Part shown: piece after piece, positions 27,088 through 35,874 of the stretch
How the letters are laid out: every line of letters begins with the position of its first letter
Numbering within the stretch: the first letter of the stretch is position 1
Assembly: GCA_002071445.1 (NCBI GenBank)
Contig: MWFE01000042.1
Coordinates: 1-64,000, forward strand
Length of the DNA stretch: 64,000 nucleotides
Origin: Bacteroidetes bacterium ADurb.Bin008
GTDB taxonomy: Bacteria; Bacteroidota; Bacteroidia; Bacteroidales; Tenuifilaceae
Direction of reading: 5' to 3'
Notes under the pieces: generated by a model
Database searches by the model: none
Seen by the model: only the letters and a program-made list of their open reading frames with translations
Told to the model about the DNA's origin: nothing
Translations under genes and position numbers: made by a program

Positions 27088-27095
27088 TATTTTTG
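27088..27095 (+). promoter_or_regulatory. -7 promoter element of the LolC/E-type permease gene
   Basis: TATTTTTG matches TAnnTTTG exactly and ends 18 bases before the TTG start at 27114. Confidence 0.55.
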
Positions 27096-27113
27096 TTCCT
27101 TTAACCCATCGAG

Positions 27114-28358
27114 TTGAAACCTGAATTTTTCATAGCGCAACGCCTAACCGATGCTTCGGCGGGTAAAGTCAGCCTCTCCCGCCCCTTTGTCCGCATCTCC
27201 ACAGTTGCCGTAGCCCTCAGCCTTTCTGTGATGATTATTGCTGTCGGCGTTATGGTTGGCTTTAAAAAGGAGATCACCGAAAAGACCATTGGCTTTGGAA
27301 GCCATATCCAGATGGTAAACTACGATAGCAACATCTCTTTCGAAACCCACCCTATTCCCAGTACTCTGGAATTCTTGCCCGATATCCAATCGATAAAAGG
27401 CGTTAGACACATTCAAACCTTTGCTCTGAAGCCGGGAATTATCAAAACTGATACCGAGATTCAGGGGGTGGTGCTCAAAGGCGTGAGCAACGATTTCGAT
27501 TGGTCATTTTTCGAGAAAAACCTATGGGATGGCACAATCCTCGCCCTTTCCGATTCGACAGCCTCAAACGGTGCCATGATTTCGAAGACCATAGCTCAGC
27601 TGTTAAAACTTCAGGTGGACGATACGTTCGATATGTTTTTTGTTCAGGAGCCTCCAAGGGTGCGACGTTTTACCGTTACCGGTATTTACGATTCGCAGAT
27701 GGCTGAGTTCGATAAGCTGTTCGTGATAGGCGATATCAGGCATATCCAAAGGCTCAACGGCTGGGCTCCCAATCAGATTACTGGGTTCGAGTTGCTGATT
27801 GATGATTTTAAAAAGATCTATGAGGTAACCGATGAGGTTGAACTGATTACGCTTTCCCATTTTTTGGATGACGGATCGAGGCTGAAAGTACTCAACATCA
27901 TGCAGAAATACCCCCAGATATTCGATTGGCTGGGGTTACAAGATTTGAATGTGATCGTTTTGCTTGTTCTGGTACTTGCCGTTGCAGGGATCAACATGAT
28001 ATCGGGGCTACTGATCATCATACTTGAACGGACAAATATGATTGGCCTGCTTAAAGCGCTGGGAGCGGAGAACAGATTGATTAGGAACATCTTCCTTATA
28101 CAATCCGGGCATATAATCGCCAAGGGGCTGTTCTGGGGAAACCTGATTGGACTAACCGTTGCTTTTCTCCAGATACACTTTGGGCTGATTAAACTCGATC
28201 CCGAAAACTATTTCCTGTCCACTGTTCCCATCGACATCAATCTACTGCACATTATTCTGCTCAATATTGGCACTTTTCTTCTTACCCTAATGATGCTCCT
28301 GGTTCCCTCTATGGTCATTGCCAAAATCAGCCCCGATAAAACCATAAAATTCGAGTAA
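27114..28358 (+). CDS. LolC/LolE-type FtsX-family ABC permease
   Basis: A 414-residue inner-membrane permease with one transmembrane helix near residues 32-55, a large periplasmic domain (about 60-275) and three C-terminal helices holding the FtsX domain (about 275-410, with M-I-G-L-L-K-A-L-G-A). This MacB-like topology and the N-terminal F-I-A-Q-R-L segment are typical of LolC/LolE, which hand lipoproteins from the inner membrane to the carrier LolA. The start is a TTG set by the promoter 18 bases upstream. The LolD-type ATPase at 22632-23282 is the best candidate partner, 4 kb away on the other strand. Another export substrate is possible. Confidence 0.82.
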   Translation: MKPEFFIAQRLTDASAGKVSLSRPFVRISTVAVALSLSVMIIAVGVMVGFKKEITEKTIGFGSHIQMVNYDSNISFETHPIPSTLEFLPDIQSIKGVRHIQTFALKPGIIKTDTEIQGVVLKGVSNDFDWSFFEKNLWDGTILALSDSTASNGAMISKTIAQLLKLQVDDTFDMFFVQEPPRVRRFTVTGIYDSQMAEFDKLFVIGDIRHIQRLNGWAPNQITGFELLIDDFKKIYEVTDEVELITLSHFLDDGSRLKVLNIMQKYPQIFDWLGLQDLNVIVLLVLVLAVAGINMISGLLIIILERTNMIGLLKALGAENRLIRNIFLIQSGHIIAKGLFWGNLIGLTVAFLQIHFGLIKLDPENYFLSTVPIDINLLHIILLNIGTFLLTLMMLLVPSMVIAKISPDKTIKFE

Positions 28359-28534
28359 TACAGACACTTTCCGTCTTTACTTTTTTAGGTGATCCTTCCA
28401 CAATTTTTAAATGTTTTTTTCGTTAAAACATAAAGTTTAATATAAGGAACGCAACCTTTTTGTGTTTACTACACTCTTTTTTGCACAGTATTTGCTGGAC
28501 AGAGTTTTTAGTTATTTTTTTAATAAAAACAAAT

Positions 28535-28792
28535 ATGTCGCAAACGGATATTTACTATAGAATCAGGAGAATTCTCAGCTTCAACTTCAATGTGGAAGAC
28601 CACGGGAATCTTTATACCGCCAGTCTGAATAATCAATTGGGCCTCTCTCCCATGGAATTAAACCTTTTACTATACCATATTGAGCAATCCTTTAATATCA
28701 AGCTGAAGGATGGGCTTGAAACGGAAGTGAGCAGCCTGAACCAACTCGTATCATATGTATCGCACGAGGTGAACAGGAAAAATTTGAATTAG
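28535..28792 (+). CDS. Acyl-carrier-protein-like small protein lacking the modified serine
   Basis: An 85-residue acidic helical protein whose second half aligns by eye with acyl carrier proteins: L-G-L-S-P-M-E-L-N-L-L, then I-E-Q-S-F-N-I-K-L-K-D. In true carriers the motif is D-S-L with phosphopantetheine on Ser; here those positions read Ser38-Pro39-Met40, so the serine is displaced by one and followed by proline. It may bind a partner without carrying an acyl group. The ATG at 28535 is preferred; an upstream frame to 28460 adds an unlikely hydrophobic stretch. It is 176 bases after the permease gene and is not adjacent to fatty-acid genes. Confidence 0.6.
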   Translation: MSQTDIYYRIRRILSFNFNVEDHGNLYTASLNNQLGLSPMELNLLLYHIEQSFNIKLKDGLETEVSSLNQLVSYVSHEVNRKNLN

Positions 28793-29128
28793 AGGTACGC
28801 TAAACAATTCCATCCCTCCACTGTTTTCATTGTAAGATTAGTTACAGCAAGACTCTACGGATTCTTCTTTTTAAACCGGGCATTTACCTGTAATCAATAA
28901 TCTGTTTAAGGCAACTTATAAAAAGGTGCTTAAAAAATGTGCTTTTCGAAAGGTAGCCGAAGCAAGACGTTGAGAATTTTTTTGTAAAAAGTAATCAGTG
29001 AAATTCAATCACTTCTTTGGATTTTCCCCATTGATCCTTTTTTAAATTAGCTCAACTTAACTTCAGAAAACTTTTTTGTTGAAAAAAGTTTTTTACCTTT
29101 GCCCACATTACAATTGATAAATCGTAAG
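28793..29128. other. Intergenic region before the efflux operon
   Basis: This 336-base region precedes the TetR gene. A promoter element lies at 29094-29101; no ORF, tRNA or repeat is otherwise apparent. Confidence 0.6.
29094..29101 (+). promoter_or_regulatory. -7 promoter element of the TetR/efflux operon
   Basis: TACCTTTG is a perfect match. It ends 27 bases before the TTG I favour as TetR start (12 before an alternative TTG) and overlaps the upstream TTG at 29099, which is therefore unlikely to be used. Confidence 0.6.
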
Positions 29129-29734
29129 TTGGAAACACGGGAAAAAATACTAAATGCAGCAGGAAACCTCTTCATCCGGGAGGGGCTTAAAAGCATAACC
29201 ATGGACACGATTGCCCTAAAATTGGGCGTTTCGAAAAGGACTATTTACGAAAACTTTACCAGTAAGGAAGAGCTTATTCGCGAGTTTTTGCTTGAAAACA
29301 TGCTGAAGCATAAGAACGAACTGTTATCCATAGTAAACAGATCAGAAAATGTTATAGAAGCGTTGATTCAATTCGGTGAATACAACCGTGAAATCTTTTC
29401 GAAGTATAATCCCCTTTTTTTTGAAGATCTTAAAAAGTATTACGCACAGCTTTTCGATAGCACCGTGGACGACAGCCGGGTAAAAAACTACGAGGTTTCG
29501 TATCTGATTCTGAAGAAAGGGGTTAACGAGGGAACCTTTCTAAAAAGCATTGACATTGATATAGCCAATCGTTTTATTCACAATACCATGGATTTTTTTT
29601 ATAAGCTCAATCAGAGTACCCATCTCCCCCATGCAAAGATTTGGCAAACCGTTTTTTTGCCCTACATCAGGGGAATATGCACCGAGAAAGGGTTAGAAGT
29701 GCTTAAGGCCATTTCAGCCGTTGAAGGAAACTAA
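29129..29734 (+). CDS. TetR/AcrR family transcriptional regulator
   Basis: A 201-residue DNA-binding regulator. Residues about 1-50 contain the TetR helix-turn-helix: T-R-E-K-I-L-N-A-A-G-N-L-F, then M-D-T-I-A, L-G-V-S-K-R-T-I-Y-E-N-F-x-S-K-E-E-L. The C-terminal 150 residues form the variable ligand-binding part. No ATG precedes the domain; I favour the TTG at 29129 (M-E-T-R-E-K-I-L), with TTG 29114 as alternative. It is the first gene of the TolC-adaptor-RND cluster, 79 bases before the next start, and probably represses its own operon until an efflux substrate binds. Confidence 0.88.
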   Translation: METREKILNAAGNLFIREGLKSITMDTIALKLGVSKRTIYENFTSKEELIREFLLENMLKHKNELLSIVNRSENVIEALIQFGEYNREIFSKYNPLFFEDLKKYYAQLFDSTVDDSRVKNYEVSYLILKKGVNEGTFLKSIDIDIANRFIHNTMDFFYKLNQSTHLPHAKIWQTVFLPYIRGICTEKGLEVLKAISAVEGN

Positions 29735-29813
29735 GAAAAGTTGAATAGTTTTTTAAACCAAATGAAATTGAAGCATCAATAGATACTATACCATACTTTA
29801 TAAAGATGTTTGT

Positions 29814-31106
29814 ATGAAATACCTTAAATTACTACTACTGTCTTCATTGATTTTTTGGACCACGCTGATATTTTCTCAAAACTCATATACCCTGTCGCTT
29901 CAACAAGCGCAGGACTTTGCATTGGAACACAATCGCAGCCTGAAGAATGCCTCACTGGAGGTACAGAAGGCAAATGCAAAACGCTGGCAAGTGCTGGCTA
30001 CCATGTTCCCACAGGCAAATATGAGGCTGGATTACTCCAACTTCCTGGGATACGAACTGAAATTTGGCCCTATTCCCATACCCATGAACCCGCAAGGGAA
30101 CCTGACTGCTCAGGTGGGGTTGGGAATAAGCGGAGCGCAAGTAGTTGGGACGCAGATTAGTAAAATTGCCGAGCACATGGCTGAGGTGAATCTTCAGAAA
30201 ACGGAACAGCAGATTGCTCAAAACGTAAAATCCATATACTTTTCAATTTTGGCCATGGAGCAAACGGTATCGTTGCTGGGGCTCAATCTGGAGAATATCC
30301 GCAAACTTCTCGTTTTCACAGAGAACTCTGTCAGAGTGGGCGTTGCCGAGCAAACCGCTGCCGATCAACTACAGGTTCAGGTATCCGTCGTGGAAACAGG
30401 GATTAACTCGGCCAAACGTGCGGTTGAGATGCTATACAACTCCCTTCGGCTTTTTTTAGGAGTTGATGGTGCCGCTGAAATTCATCTTTCGGAAACCTTG
30501 GATGAATTGCTATCCGTGGATAGTGCACTTCAACTGGTTGGACAGGATTTTATTTTGGATAATAATTTCGATTACCAATTGCTTAAGCAATCGACAATGC
30601 TTGCTAAAAAGCAAATTGCGCTGAGCGCATGGAGTTACGGGCCCACCATAAGCGGCTTTTACCAGTACACCAAGAAAACATACTTTGGCAAGGATGAGGG
30701 ATTTAACATGACGCCACCCAACTTAATCGGGGCGCAGATCTCCTTCCCTATCTTTTCCAGCGGGGTAAACTACACCAAAGTCAGCGAGGCGAAAATCAAC
30801 CATGAGATTCAACTCAATGCCCTGGCCGACACGGAGGATGCTCTCAAAATTCAGCATAGCCAGCTCCGCTACGACTTAATTTCCGCCCTGGAAAGTTACG
30901 ATATCCAGAAAAAGAATATTGAGGTCAATCAGCGCATATTGGATAATATCTCCAGGAAATATGAACAGGGAATGGCCTCGAGCCTTGAGGTCACTACCAC
31001 AGGCACCAACCTGATAGCCGCCCAAAACAGCTATGTACAGGCCCTTATGGGAGTGGTGAATGCTCAGATTGCCCTGGAAAAACTTCTTAACACCGATATT
31101 AAATAA
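29814..31106 (+). CDS. TolC-family outer-membrane efflux protein (RND operon)
   Basis: A 430-residue outer-membrane channel with signal peptide (residues 1-21, ending I-F-S-Q). The body is made of long heptad-patterned helices with two related halves (L-S-L-Q-Q-A-Q-D-F-A-L-E-H-N near the start is the family's entry motif), as in TolC trimers that span the outer membrane and periplasm. It lies between the TetR gene and the membrane-fusion gene, with 29 bases to the latter, and should be the exit duct for this RND pump. Confidence 0.9.
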   Translation: MKYLKLLLLSSLIFWTTLIFSQNSYTLSLQQAQDFALEHNRSLKNASLEVQKANAKRWQVLATMFPQANMRLDYSNFLGYELKFGPIPIPMNPQGNLTAQVGLGISGAQVVGTQISKIAEHMAEVNLQKTEQQIAQNVKSIYFSILAMEQTVSLLGLNLENIRKLLVFTENSVRVGVAEQTAADQLQVQVSVVETGINSAKRAVEMLYNSLRLFLGVDGAAEIHLSETLDELLSVDSALQLVGQDFILDNNFDYQLLKQSTMLAKKQIALSAWSYGPTISGFYQYTKKTYFGKDEGFNMTPPNLIGAQISFPIFSSGVNYTKVSEAKINHEIQLNALADTEDALKIQHSQLRYDLISALESYDIQKKNIEVNQRILDNISRKYEQGMASSLEVTTTGTNLIAAQNSYVQALMGVVNAQIALEKLLNTDIK

Positions 31107-31135
31107 TTGTTGAACAGCATATTACCACTACAGTA

Positions 31136-32155
31136 ATGACAAAATTGTTTAGATTTTTAGTAGTATTTGGCATGGCAGCAACAATTGTTGGCTGCGCCAC
31201 ACGAGCAAAAGACGAGGAAACAAAGGCCGAGAAGATTGAACGGGTAAAGGTAGCACCTTTGCAAAAGATTAAGGTCGGGCGCAAAATTGAGCTCTCCACC
31301 ACCCTGCAGGGATACGAAACCATGAATATCTCACCGGGTGTTCAGGGGCGTATTGAGCATATCTATGTGGATGTGGGATCGGAGGTTAATGTGGGCGATA
31401 TGCTGGTACGCATGGATCAAACCCAGCTCAACAACACCAAGCTAACCCTTGCCAATCTCGAAGTGGAGTACCAAAGGGTGAAAACCCTGTACGAGTCGGG
31501 AACATTACCTCAGCAAACCTATGATAAAACCAAGTTGGGCTACGAGCAAACCAAAGAGAATTTGCAGTATCTGCAGGAAAACACCTTTGTTAAAGCCCGT
31601 ATCCCCGGCGTAATAGCAGCCAAAAACTATGAGGATGGCGAACTTTTCTCCGGCGTTCCCATTCTCATTCTAACGCAACTACATCAGCTTAAATCGTTGA
31701 TTAGCATACCCGAATCCTATTTCCCGTTAGTTAAGGAGGGTTTCAAACTGCAATTACGCTCCGATATTTACCCCGGGAAAACTTTCGATGCCGTCATTGA
31801 AACGGTTTATCCCACCATCGATGCGGCCACGCATTCGTTTCAGGCTAAGTTGCGTATTCCCAATGCCGATAAGAAGTTACGTCCCGGCATGTTTGTACGT
31901 ACCACTCTGGAGTTGGGAGAGATTGAAAGCATTCTGGTACCCTACCTTGCCGTACTGAAGCTTACAGGAACAAACAACCGATACGTTTTTATCAATGATA
32001 ATGGCATTGCCCGGCGCGTGGAGGTTACGTTGGGGCAACGATTTGACGAGCTGATAGAGATTTTTGCACCGGGCATCAAGGAGGGCGATGAAATTGTTGT
32101 GCTGGGTCAGGGCAGGCTGGTGGACGGCGCTAAGTTGGAAATCCTCCGGAACTAA
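31136..32155 (+). CDS. RND efflux periplasmic adaptor (membrane fusion protein)
   Basis: A 339-residue lipoprotein adaptor: signal ending V-G-C near Cys19. The order of the domains is canonical: a barrel-sandwich first half (V-Q-G-R-I-E-H-I-Y-V-D-V-G-S-E-V), a short coiled-coil hairpin (about 90-140), the second lipoyl half (V-K-A-R-I-P-G-V-I-A), a beta-barrel and a C-terminal membrane-proximal part. It links the inner-membrane RND pump to the TolC-type channel. It is shorter in its hairpin than the MacA-type adaptor at 43159-44517, which fits AcrA-like adaptors. Confidence 0.9.
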   Translation: MTKLFRFLVVFGMAATIVGCATRAKDEETKAEKIERVKVAPLQKIKVGRKIELSTTLQGYETMNISPGVQGRIEHIYVDVGSEVNVGDMLVRMDQTQLNNTKLTLANLEVEYQRVKTLYESGTLPQQTYDKTKLGYEQTKENLQYLQENTFVKARIPGVIAAKNYEDGELFSGVPILILTQLHQLKSLISIPESYFPLVKEGFKLQLRSDIYPGKTFDAVIETVYPTIDAATHSFQAKLRIPNADKKLRPGMFVRTTLELGEIESILVPYLAVLKLTGTNNRYVFINDNGIARRVEVTLGQRFDELIEIFAPGIKEGDEIVVLGQGRLVDGAKLEILRN

Positions 32156-32159
32156 AAAA

Positions 32160-32203
32160 CGATGGAAGTAAAGAGATGTGAAACGATGGAAATAAAGCGA
32201 TAG
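32160..32203 (+). other. Purine-rich imperfect tandem repeat with a 13-codon ORF ahead of the RND gene
   Basis: CGATGGAAGTAAAGAGAT (32160) recurs after 24 bases as CGATGGAAATAAAGCGAT (32184). An ORF of 13 codons starts at ATG 32162 and stops with TAG at 32201-32203, six bases before the RND start codon. It might act as a leader peptide or be chance. Confidence 0.35.
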
Positions 32204-32209
32204 AAAGAG

Positions 32210-35200
32210 ATGAGTATTTATAAATCAGCCATTCATAAACCCATTACAACCCTGCTAATCTTTGCGGGTGTAATTATCATCGGCCTTTTCTCGCTGAGCA
32301 GGCTGCCCATTGACCAATTTCCTGAGCTGGAGTTGCCCTTCGTATCGGTGATGACCACTTACCCCGGAGCCAGTGCCAGCGAGATTGAAACCAACGTTAC
32401 CCGCTTATTGGAGAACAGTCTAAACTCAGTGGATGGGCTAAAAACACTTACCTCGTCCTCGCGCGACAACATGTCGCTAATATTCTTAGAGTTGGAATGG
32501 GGAACCAATCTGGATGAGGTAATCAACGACATCCGATCGTACATTGACATAACCAAAGACAGGCTACCCGATGGCGCATCGTACCCATTTATCTTCAAGT
32601 TCAGTTCCAGCGCCATGCCCATCATCCAGTTCTCGGCCACTGCCGAGGAGAGCTATGCCGGGCTGGATAAGATACTGAACGACATTCTTATTCCACAGCT
32701 CAATACCGTTGATGGTATAGGCAATATCTCCATTTCGGGAGCACCCAAGCGCTATATCTACGTGGAGCTAGATCAGGAAAAGATGGATGCCTACGGCATT
32801 CCGTTGGAGATGGTGGGCGCTGCCATTGCCGGCAACAACCTCAACCTATCATCGGGTACGGTAAAGATGGAGAAAGAGCAGTACCAGCTGCAGGTTAGAA
32901 CCGAGTATGTTGAAAGTTCAGAAATAGCCGACCTGTTGGTAACCACCACGCCAAAAGGGCAAACGGTTTATGTGCGCGATATAGCCACCGTCCGGGATAC
33001 CATAAAGGATTTAACGCTGGATGAGAAAATCAACGGCAGGGATGGGGTGCGAATCATCATCTCCAAGCAATCGGGTGCCAATACCGTTCAGATTTGTCGT
33101 GATGTGCATAAGCAGATGGCAAAGGCAAAAGAGTTGCTCCCCACCGATATCAATATTGATCTGATTTACGATTCGTCGGAAAATATTCAGGGTTCCATCA
33201 ACAGCCTGCAGGAATCCATTATGTATGCATTGCTCTTCGTGGTGCTGGTTGTTCTCTTCTTCTTAGGCCGATGGCGGGCCACACTCATCATTGCTCTTAC
33301 CATTCCCATTGCCCTTATAGTCGCCTTTGTTTACCTCGATTTCATCGGGAGTTCGCTCAATATCATTTCTCTCAGTTCCCTCACTGTGGCCATTGGTATG
33401 GTGGTGGACGATGCCATCGTGGTGTTGGAGAACATTATGCGGCATATCGAACGCGGCTCGCATCCCCGCGAAGCGGCTAAATATGCCACCAATGAGGTGT
33501 GGATATCGGTAATTGCCACCACGCTGGTTATCATTGCCGTATTTGTTCCCCTTACCATGCTTGGCGGCATGGCCGGTGTAATGTTTAAGGAGTTGGGATG
33601 GATTGTAACCATCGTAATAAGCACCTCTACCATAGCAGCCATTACCCTTACCCCCATGCTTGCCTCGCAACTTCTCAAATCGAGAAAGATGCAGGTGGAT
33701 GAGTGCGGCAAGCTGATTGAAGTACCAACCAAGGTAAACTGGTATCAGCGGTATGCCATTGGATTTATGGATAAGATGGACCTGTGGTATGCAAAGGCCC
33801 TGCGCTACGCGTTAAGGCACAAAACAATGACCATAGTGATAGCTGCGCTGATATTTATCGCATCGCTGTTGCCTTTCGCCATGGGTGCCATTGGCACCGA
33901 CTTTATGCAGGAATCCGATACCGGTAGGCTAAACGTAACAGTGGAGTTGAATCGCGGAACCCGTATTGAGGAGACACTGAAAACGGCCCGAAAACTGGAA
34001 GAGCGGTTTATGGTGCTGGTTCCTGAAATCCAGCGCATTGCCACCACAGCCGGCTCCAACGACGAGGCCGGAATATCTTCGCTCTTCACCTCAACCATGA
34101 ACAATACCATCAGCTTTAATATAAATTGTGGGAAAAAGGGAAAGAGGAGCCGTTCCATTTCCGAAATTTCCGAAGTGCTACGCAAGGAGATGTCGCTTCA
34201 CCCCGAGATTATCGACTATCAGGCCCGAATATTCTCGGGTATGGGCCCGGGTGGCAACCAAACCGTTGATGTAGAGATATATGGATTTGACTTTGACGTA
34301 ACCGGTATTCTTGCAGAGGATATTAAGCAAACCATTCACAACAACGTGCCCGGTGCCCGCGATATCACCATAAGCAGGGAGAAGGAGCGCGCAGAGCTGA
34401 AGATTGTTGTGGATAAGGAGAAACTGGCCCTCCATGGGCTCAATTCGGCAACAGTGAGCAGCTACGTTCGCAATCGTGTTTCGGGAATGATCGTCGGATT
34501 TCTGAAGGATGACGGGGATGAACACAACATTGTGGTTCGTATGGAGGAGAAGAACCGCAACTCAATCTCCACTATCGAAGACCTGTCCATTCCCACACCA
34601 AGGGGCGGGTTCATTAAGCTGCGTGAGGTGGCATCTGTGGAGGAGTACTGGTCGTTACCTACCATTACAAGGAAAAGCCGACAACGAATGGTATCGGTTA
34701 AAGTAACGCCATATAAAACCTCGCTGGGCGAGCTGGCTGAAGAGATCAAAGCCAATTTGAAGGAGATAAAAATTCCCCGCGGGGTAACCATCCGCCTTGC
34801 CGGTAACTACGAGGATCAGCAGAAAACCTTTGCCGATATGGGTCTACTCATGGCATTGGTAGTTCTTCTTGTTTACATTGTCATGGCCTCACAGTTCGAA
34901 TCATTCTCCAAGCCGTTCATCATCATGATGTCTGTTCCCTTTGCCATAACAGGGGTTATTCTGGCCCTTTGGGTAACGGGAACTACATTGGATATGATTG
35001 GCGCCTTGGGGGCAGTGATGCTTGTGGGAATTGTGGTGAAGAACGGAATCGTTCTGGTGGACTACATCAACCTGATGCGCGACCGTAATTATGAACTCCA
35101 CGAGGCCATTGCCTTGGCAGGGGCATCCCGTTTGCGTCCGGTGCTGATGACTGCATTTACCACCATGCTGGGTATGGTTCCCATGGCACTAAGCCGTGGC

Positions 35201-35401
35201 GAGGGCTCGGAGCTGTGGCGCCCCATGGGTATTGTGGTTATTGGAGGTTTGATGGTTTCCACATTTGTAACGCTGATCGTGGTTCCCGTACTTTACGGCG
35301 TGATGTCGCGTCACGGTGAAAGGAATAAACAGGAAAAAATCCGCAAAGAGTATATCTTTATGCAGATTGAAAATGGCGTGGAAAACGATAATAATCAATA
35401 A
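32210..35401 (+). CDS. RND multidrug efflux permease (AcrB/HAE1-type)
   Basis: A 1063-residue inner-membrane proton-driven pump with 12 expected transmembrane helices and two large periplasmic loops. The proton-relay residues are present: Asp400 and Asp401 in V-V-D-D-A-I-V-V-L-E-N and Lys944 in G-I-V-V-K-N-G-I-V-L-V-D-Y. The N-terminus (M-S-I-Y-K-S-A-I-H-K-P-I-T-T-L) and length are normal for the hydrophobe/amphiphile group. The D-D-A and lysine set differs from heavy-metal pumps, so drugs, bile acids or lipids are likelier substrates. It is the fourth gene of the TetR-led operon; a PII-like gene follows after five bases. Confidence 0.93.
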   Translation: MSIYKSAIHKPITTLLIFAGVIIIGLFSLSRLPIDQFPELELPFVSVMTTYPGASASEIETNVTRLLENSLNSVDGLKTLTSSSRDNMSLIFLELEWGTNLDEVINDIRSYIDITKDRLPDGASYPFIFKFSSSAMPIIQFSATAEESYAGLDKILNDILIPQLNTVDGIGNISISGAPKRYIYVELDQEKMDAYGIPLEMVGAAIAGNNLNLSSGTVKMEKEQYQLQVRTEYVESSEIADLLVTTTPKGQTVYVRDIATVRDTIKDLTLDEKINGRDGVRIIISKQSGANTVQICRDVHKQMAKAKELLPTDINIDLIYDSSENIQGSINSLQESIMYALLFVVLVVLFFLGRWRATLIIALTIPIALIVAFVYLDFIGSSLNIISLSSLTVAIGMVVDDAIVVLENIMRHIERGSHPREAAKYATNEVWISVIATTLVIIAVFVPLTMLGGMAGVMFKELGWIVTIVISTSTIAAITLTPMLASQLLKSRKMQVDECGKLIEVPTKVNWYQRYAIGFMDKMDLWYAKALRYALRHKTMTIVIAALIFIASLLPFAMGAIGTDFMQESDTGRLNVTVELNRGTRIEETLKTARKLEERFMVLVPEIQRIATTAGSNDEAGISSLFTSTMNNTISFNINCGKKGKRSRSISEISEVLRKEMSLHPEIIDYQARIFSGMGPGGNQTVDVEIYGFDFDVTGILAEDIKQTIHNNVPGARDITISREKERAELKIVVDKEKLALHGLNSATVSSYVRNRVSGMIVGFLKDDGDEHNIVVRMEEKNRNSISTIEDLSIPTPRGGFIKLREVASVEEYWSLPTITRKSRQRMVSVKVTPYKTSLGELAEEIKANLKEIKIPRGVTIRLAGNYEDQQKTFADMGLLMALVVLLVYIVMASQFESFSKPFIIMMSVPFAITGVILALWVTGTTLDMIGALGAVMLVGIVVKNGIVLVDYINLMRDRNYELHEAIALAGASRLRPVLMTAFTTMLGMVPMALSRGEGSELWRPMGIVVIGGLMVSTFVTLIVVPVLYGVMSRHGERNKQEKIRKEYIFMQIENGVENDNNQ

Positions 35402-35415
35402 AAAGGGTGAAAAGT

Positions 35416-35709
35416 ATGAAAGCAGTGTTTATAGTTTTTAATCAGGCCAATACCGAGCGGGTTGAATATATGTTGCAACAGCTTGAAATCCGTGGTTTCA
35501 CCTTTTTTGAACAGGTACAAGGGCAGGGAAGCAAAACGGGCGAACCCCGACGGGGGACACACACCTGGCCCGAGATGAACTCGGCCATTATCACCATAGT
35601 AGAGGATGATAAGGTGGACGTTTTACTAAAATCGGTGCGAAAGCTCGATTTACGAAATAAGGAAATTGGGGTTAGAGCTTTTGTATGGAATATCGAAAGA
35701 TGCGCTTAG
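35416..35709 (+). CDS. PII-like signalling protein at the end of the RND operon
   Basis: A 97-residue protein with the ferredoxin-like pattern of the PII superfamily: a strand (A-V-F-I-V-F-N), a helix (V-E-Y-M-L-Q-Q-L-E-I), then G-F-T-F-F-E-Q-V-Q-G-Q-G-S-K-T-G, matching the G-x-T-V-x-x-V-K-G-x-G segment of GlnB. A shortened loop with T-H-T-W-P-E-M-N-S replaces the T-loop, followed by I-T-I-V-E-D and V-R-K-L. The start is the ATG at 35416; a GTG three codons earlier is possible. It begins 14 bases after the RND stop, so it is probably co-translated and may sense a nucleotide or metal to modulate the pump. That role is inference. Confidence 0.7.
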   Translation: MKAVFIVFNQANTERVEYMLQQLEIRGFTFFEQVQGQGSKTGEPRRGTHTWPEMNSAIITIVEDDKVDVLLKSVRKLDLRNKEIGVRAFVWNIERCA

Positions 35710-35874
35710 CCAATCTCCAAACGAATACCTTTTCATCTATTTTTAGTAATCGCCTGAATAGCAATAGCTCTACTTATTACGAAAGGTGTATCTATTGGCA
35801 GGTTAATACTTCTTATTAAAATCGTTGGATTGAGCAATCGATAAAGTATAATTTTTCATCCAAAAGTATTCTTA

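Noticed and set aside
28460..28534. N-terminal extension of the acyl-carrier-like protein
   Set aside because: The extra residues are hydrophobic, cysteine-containing and unlike any carrier protein; the ATG at 28535 starts a normal-looking small protein.
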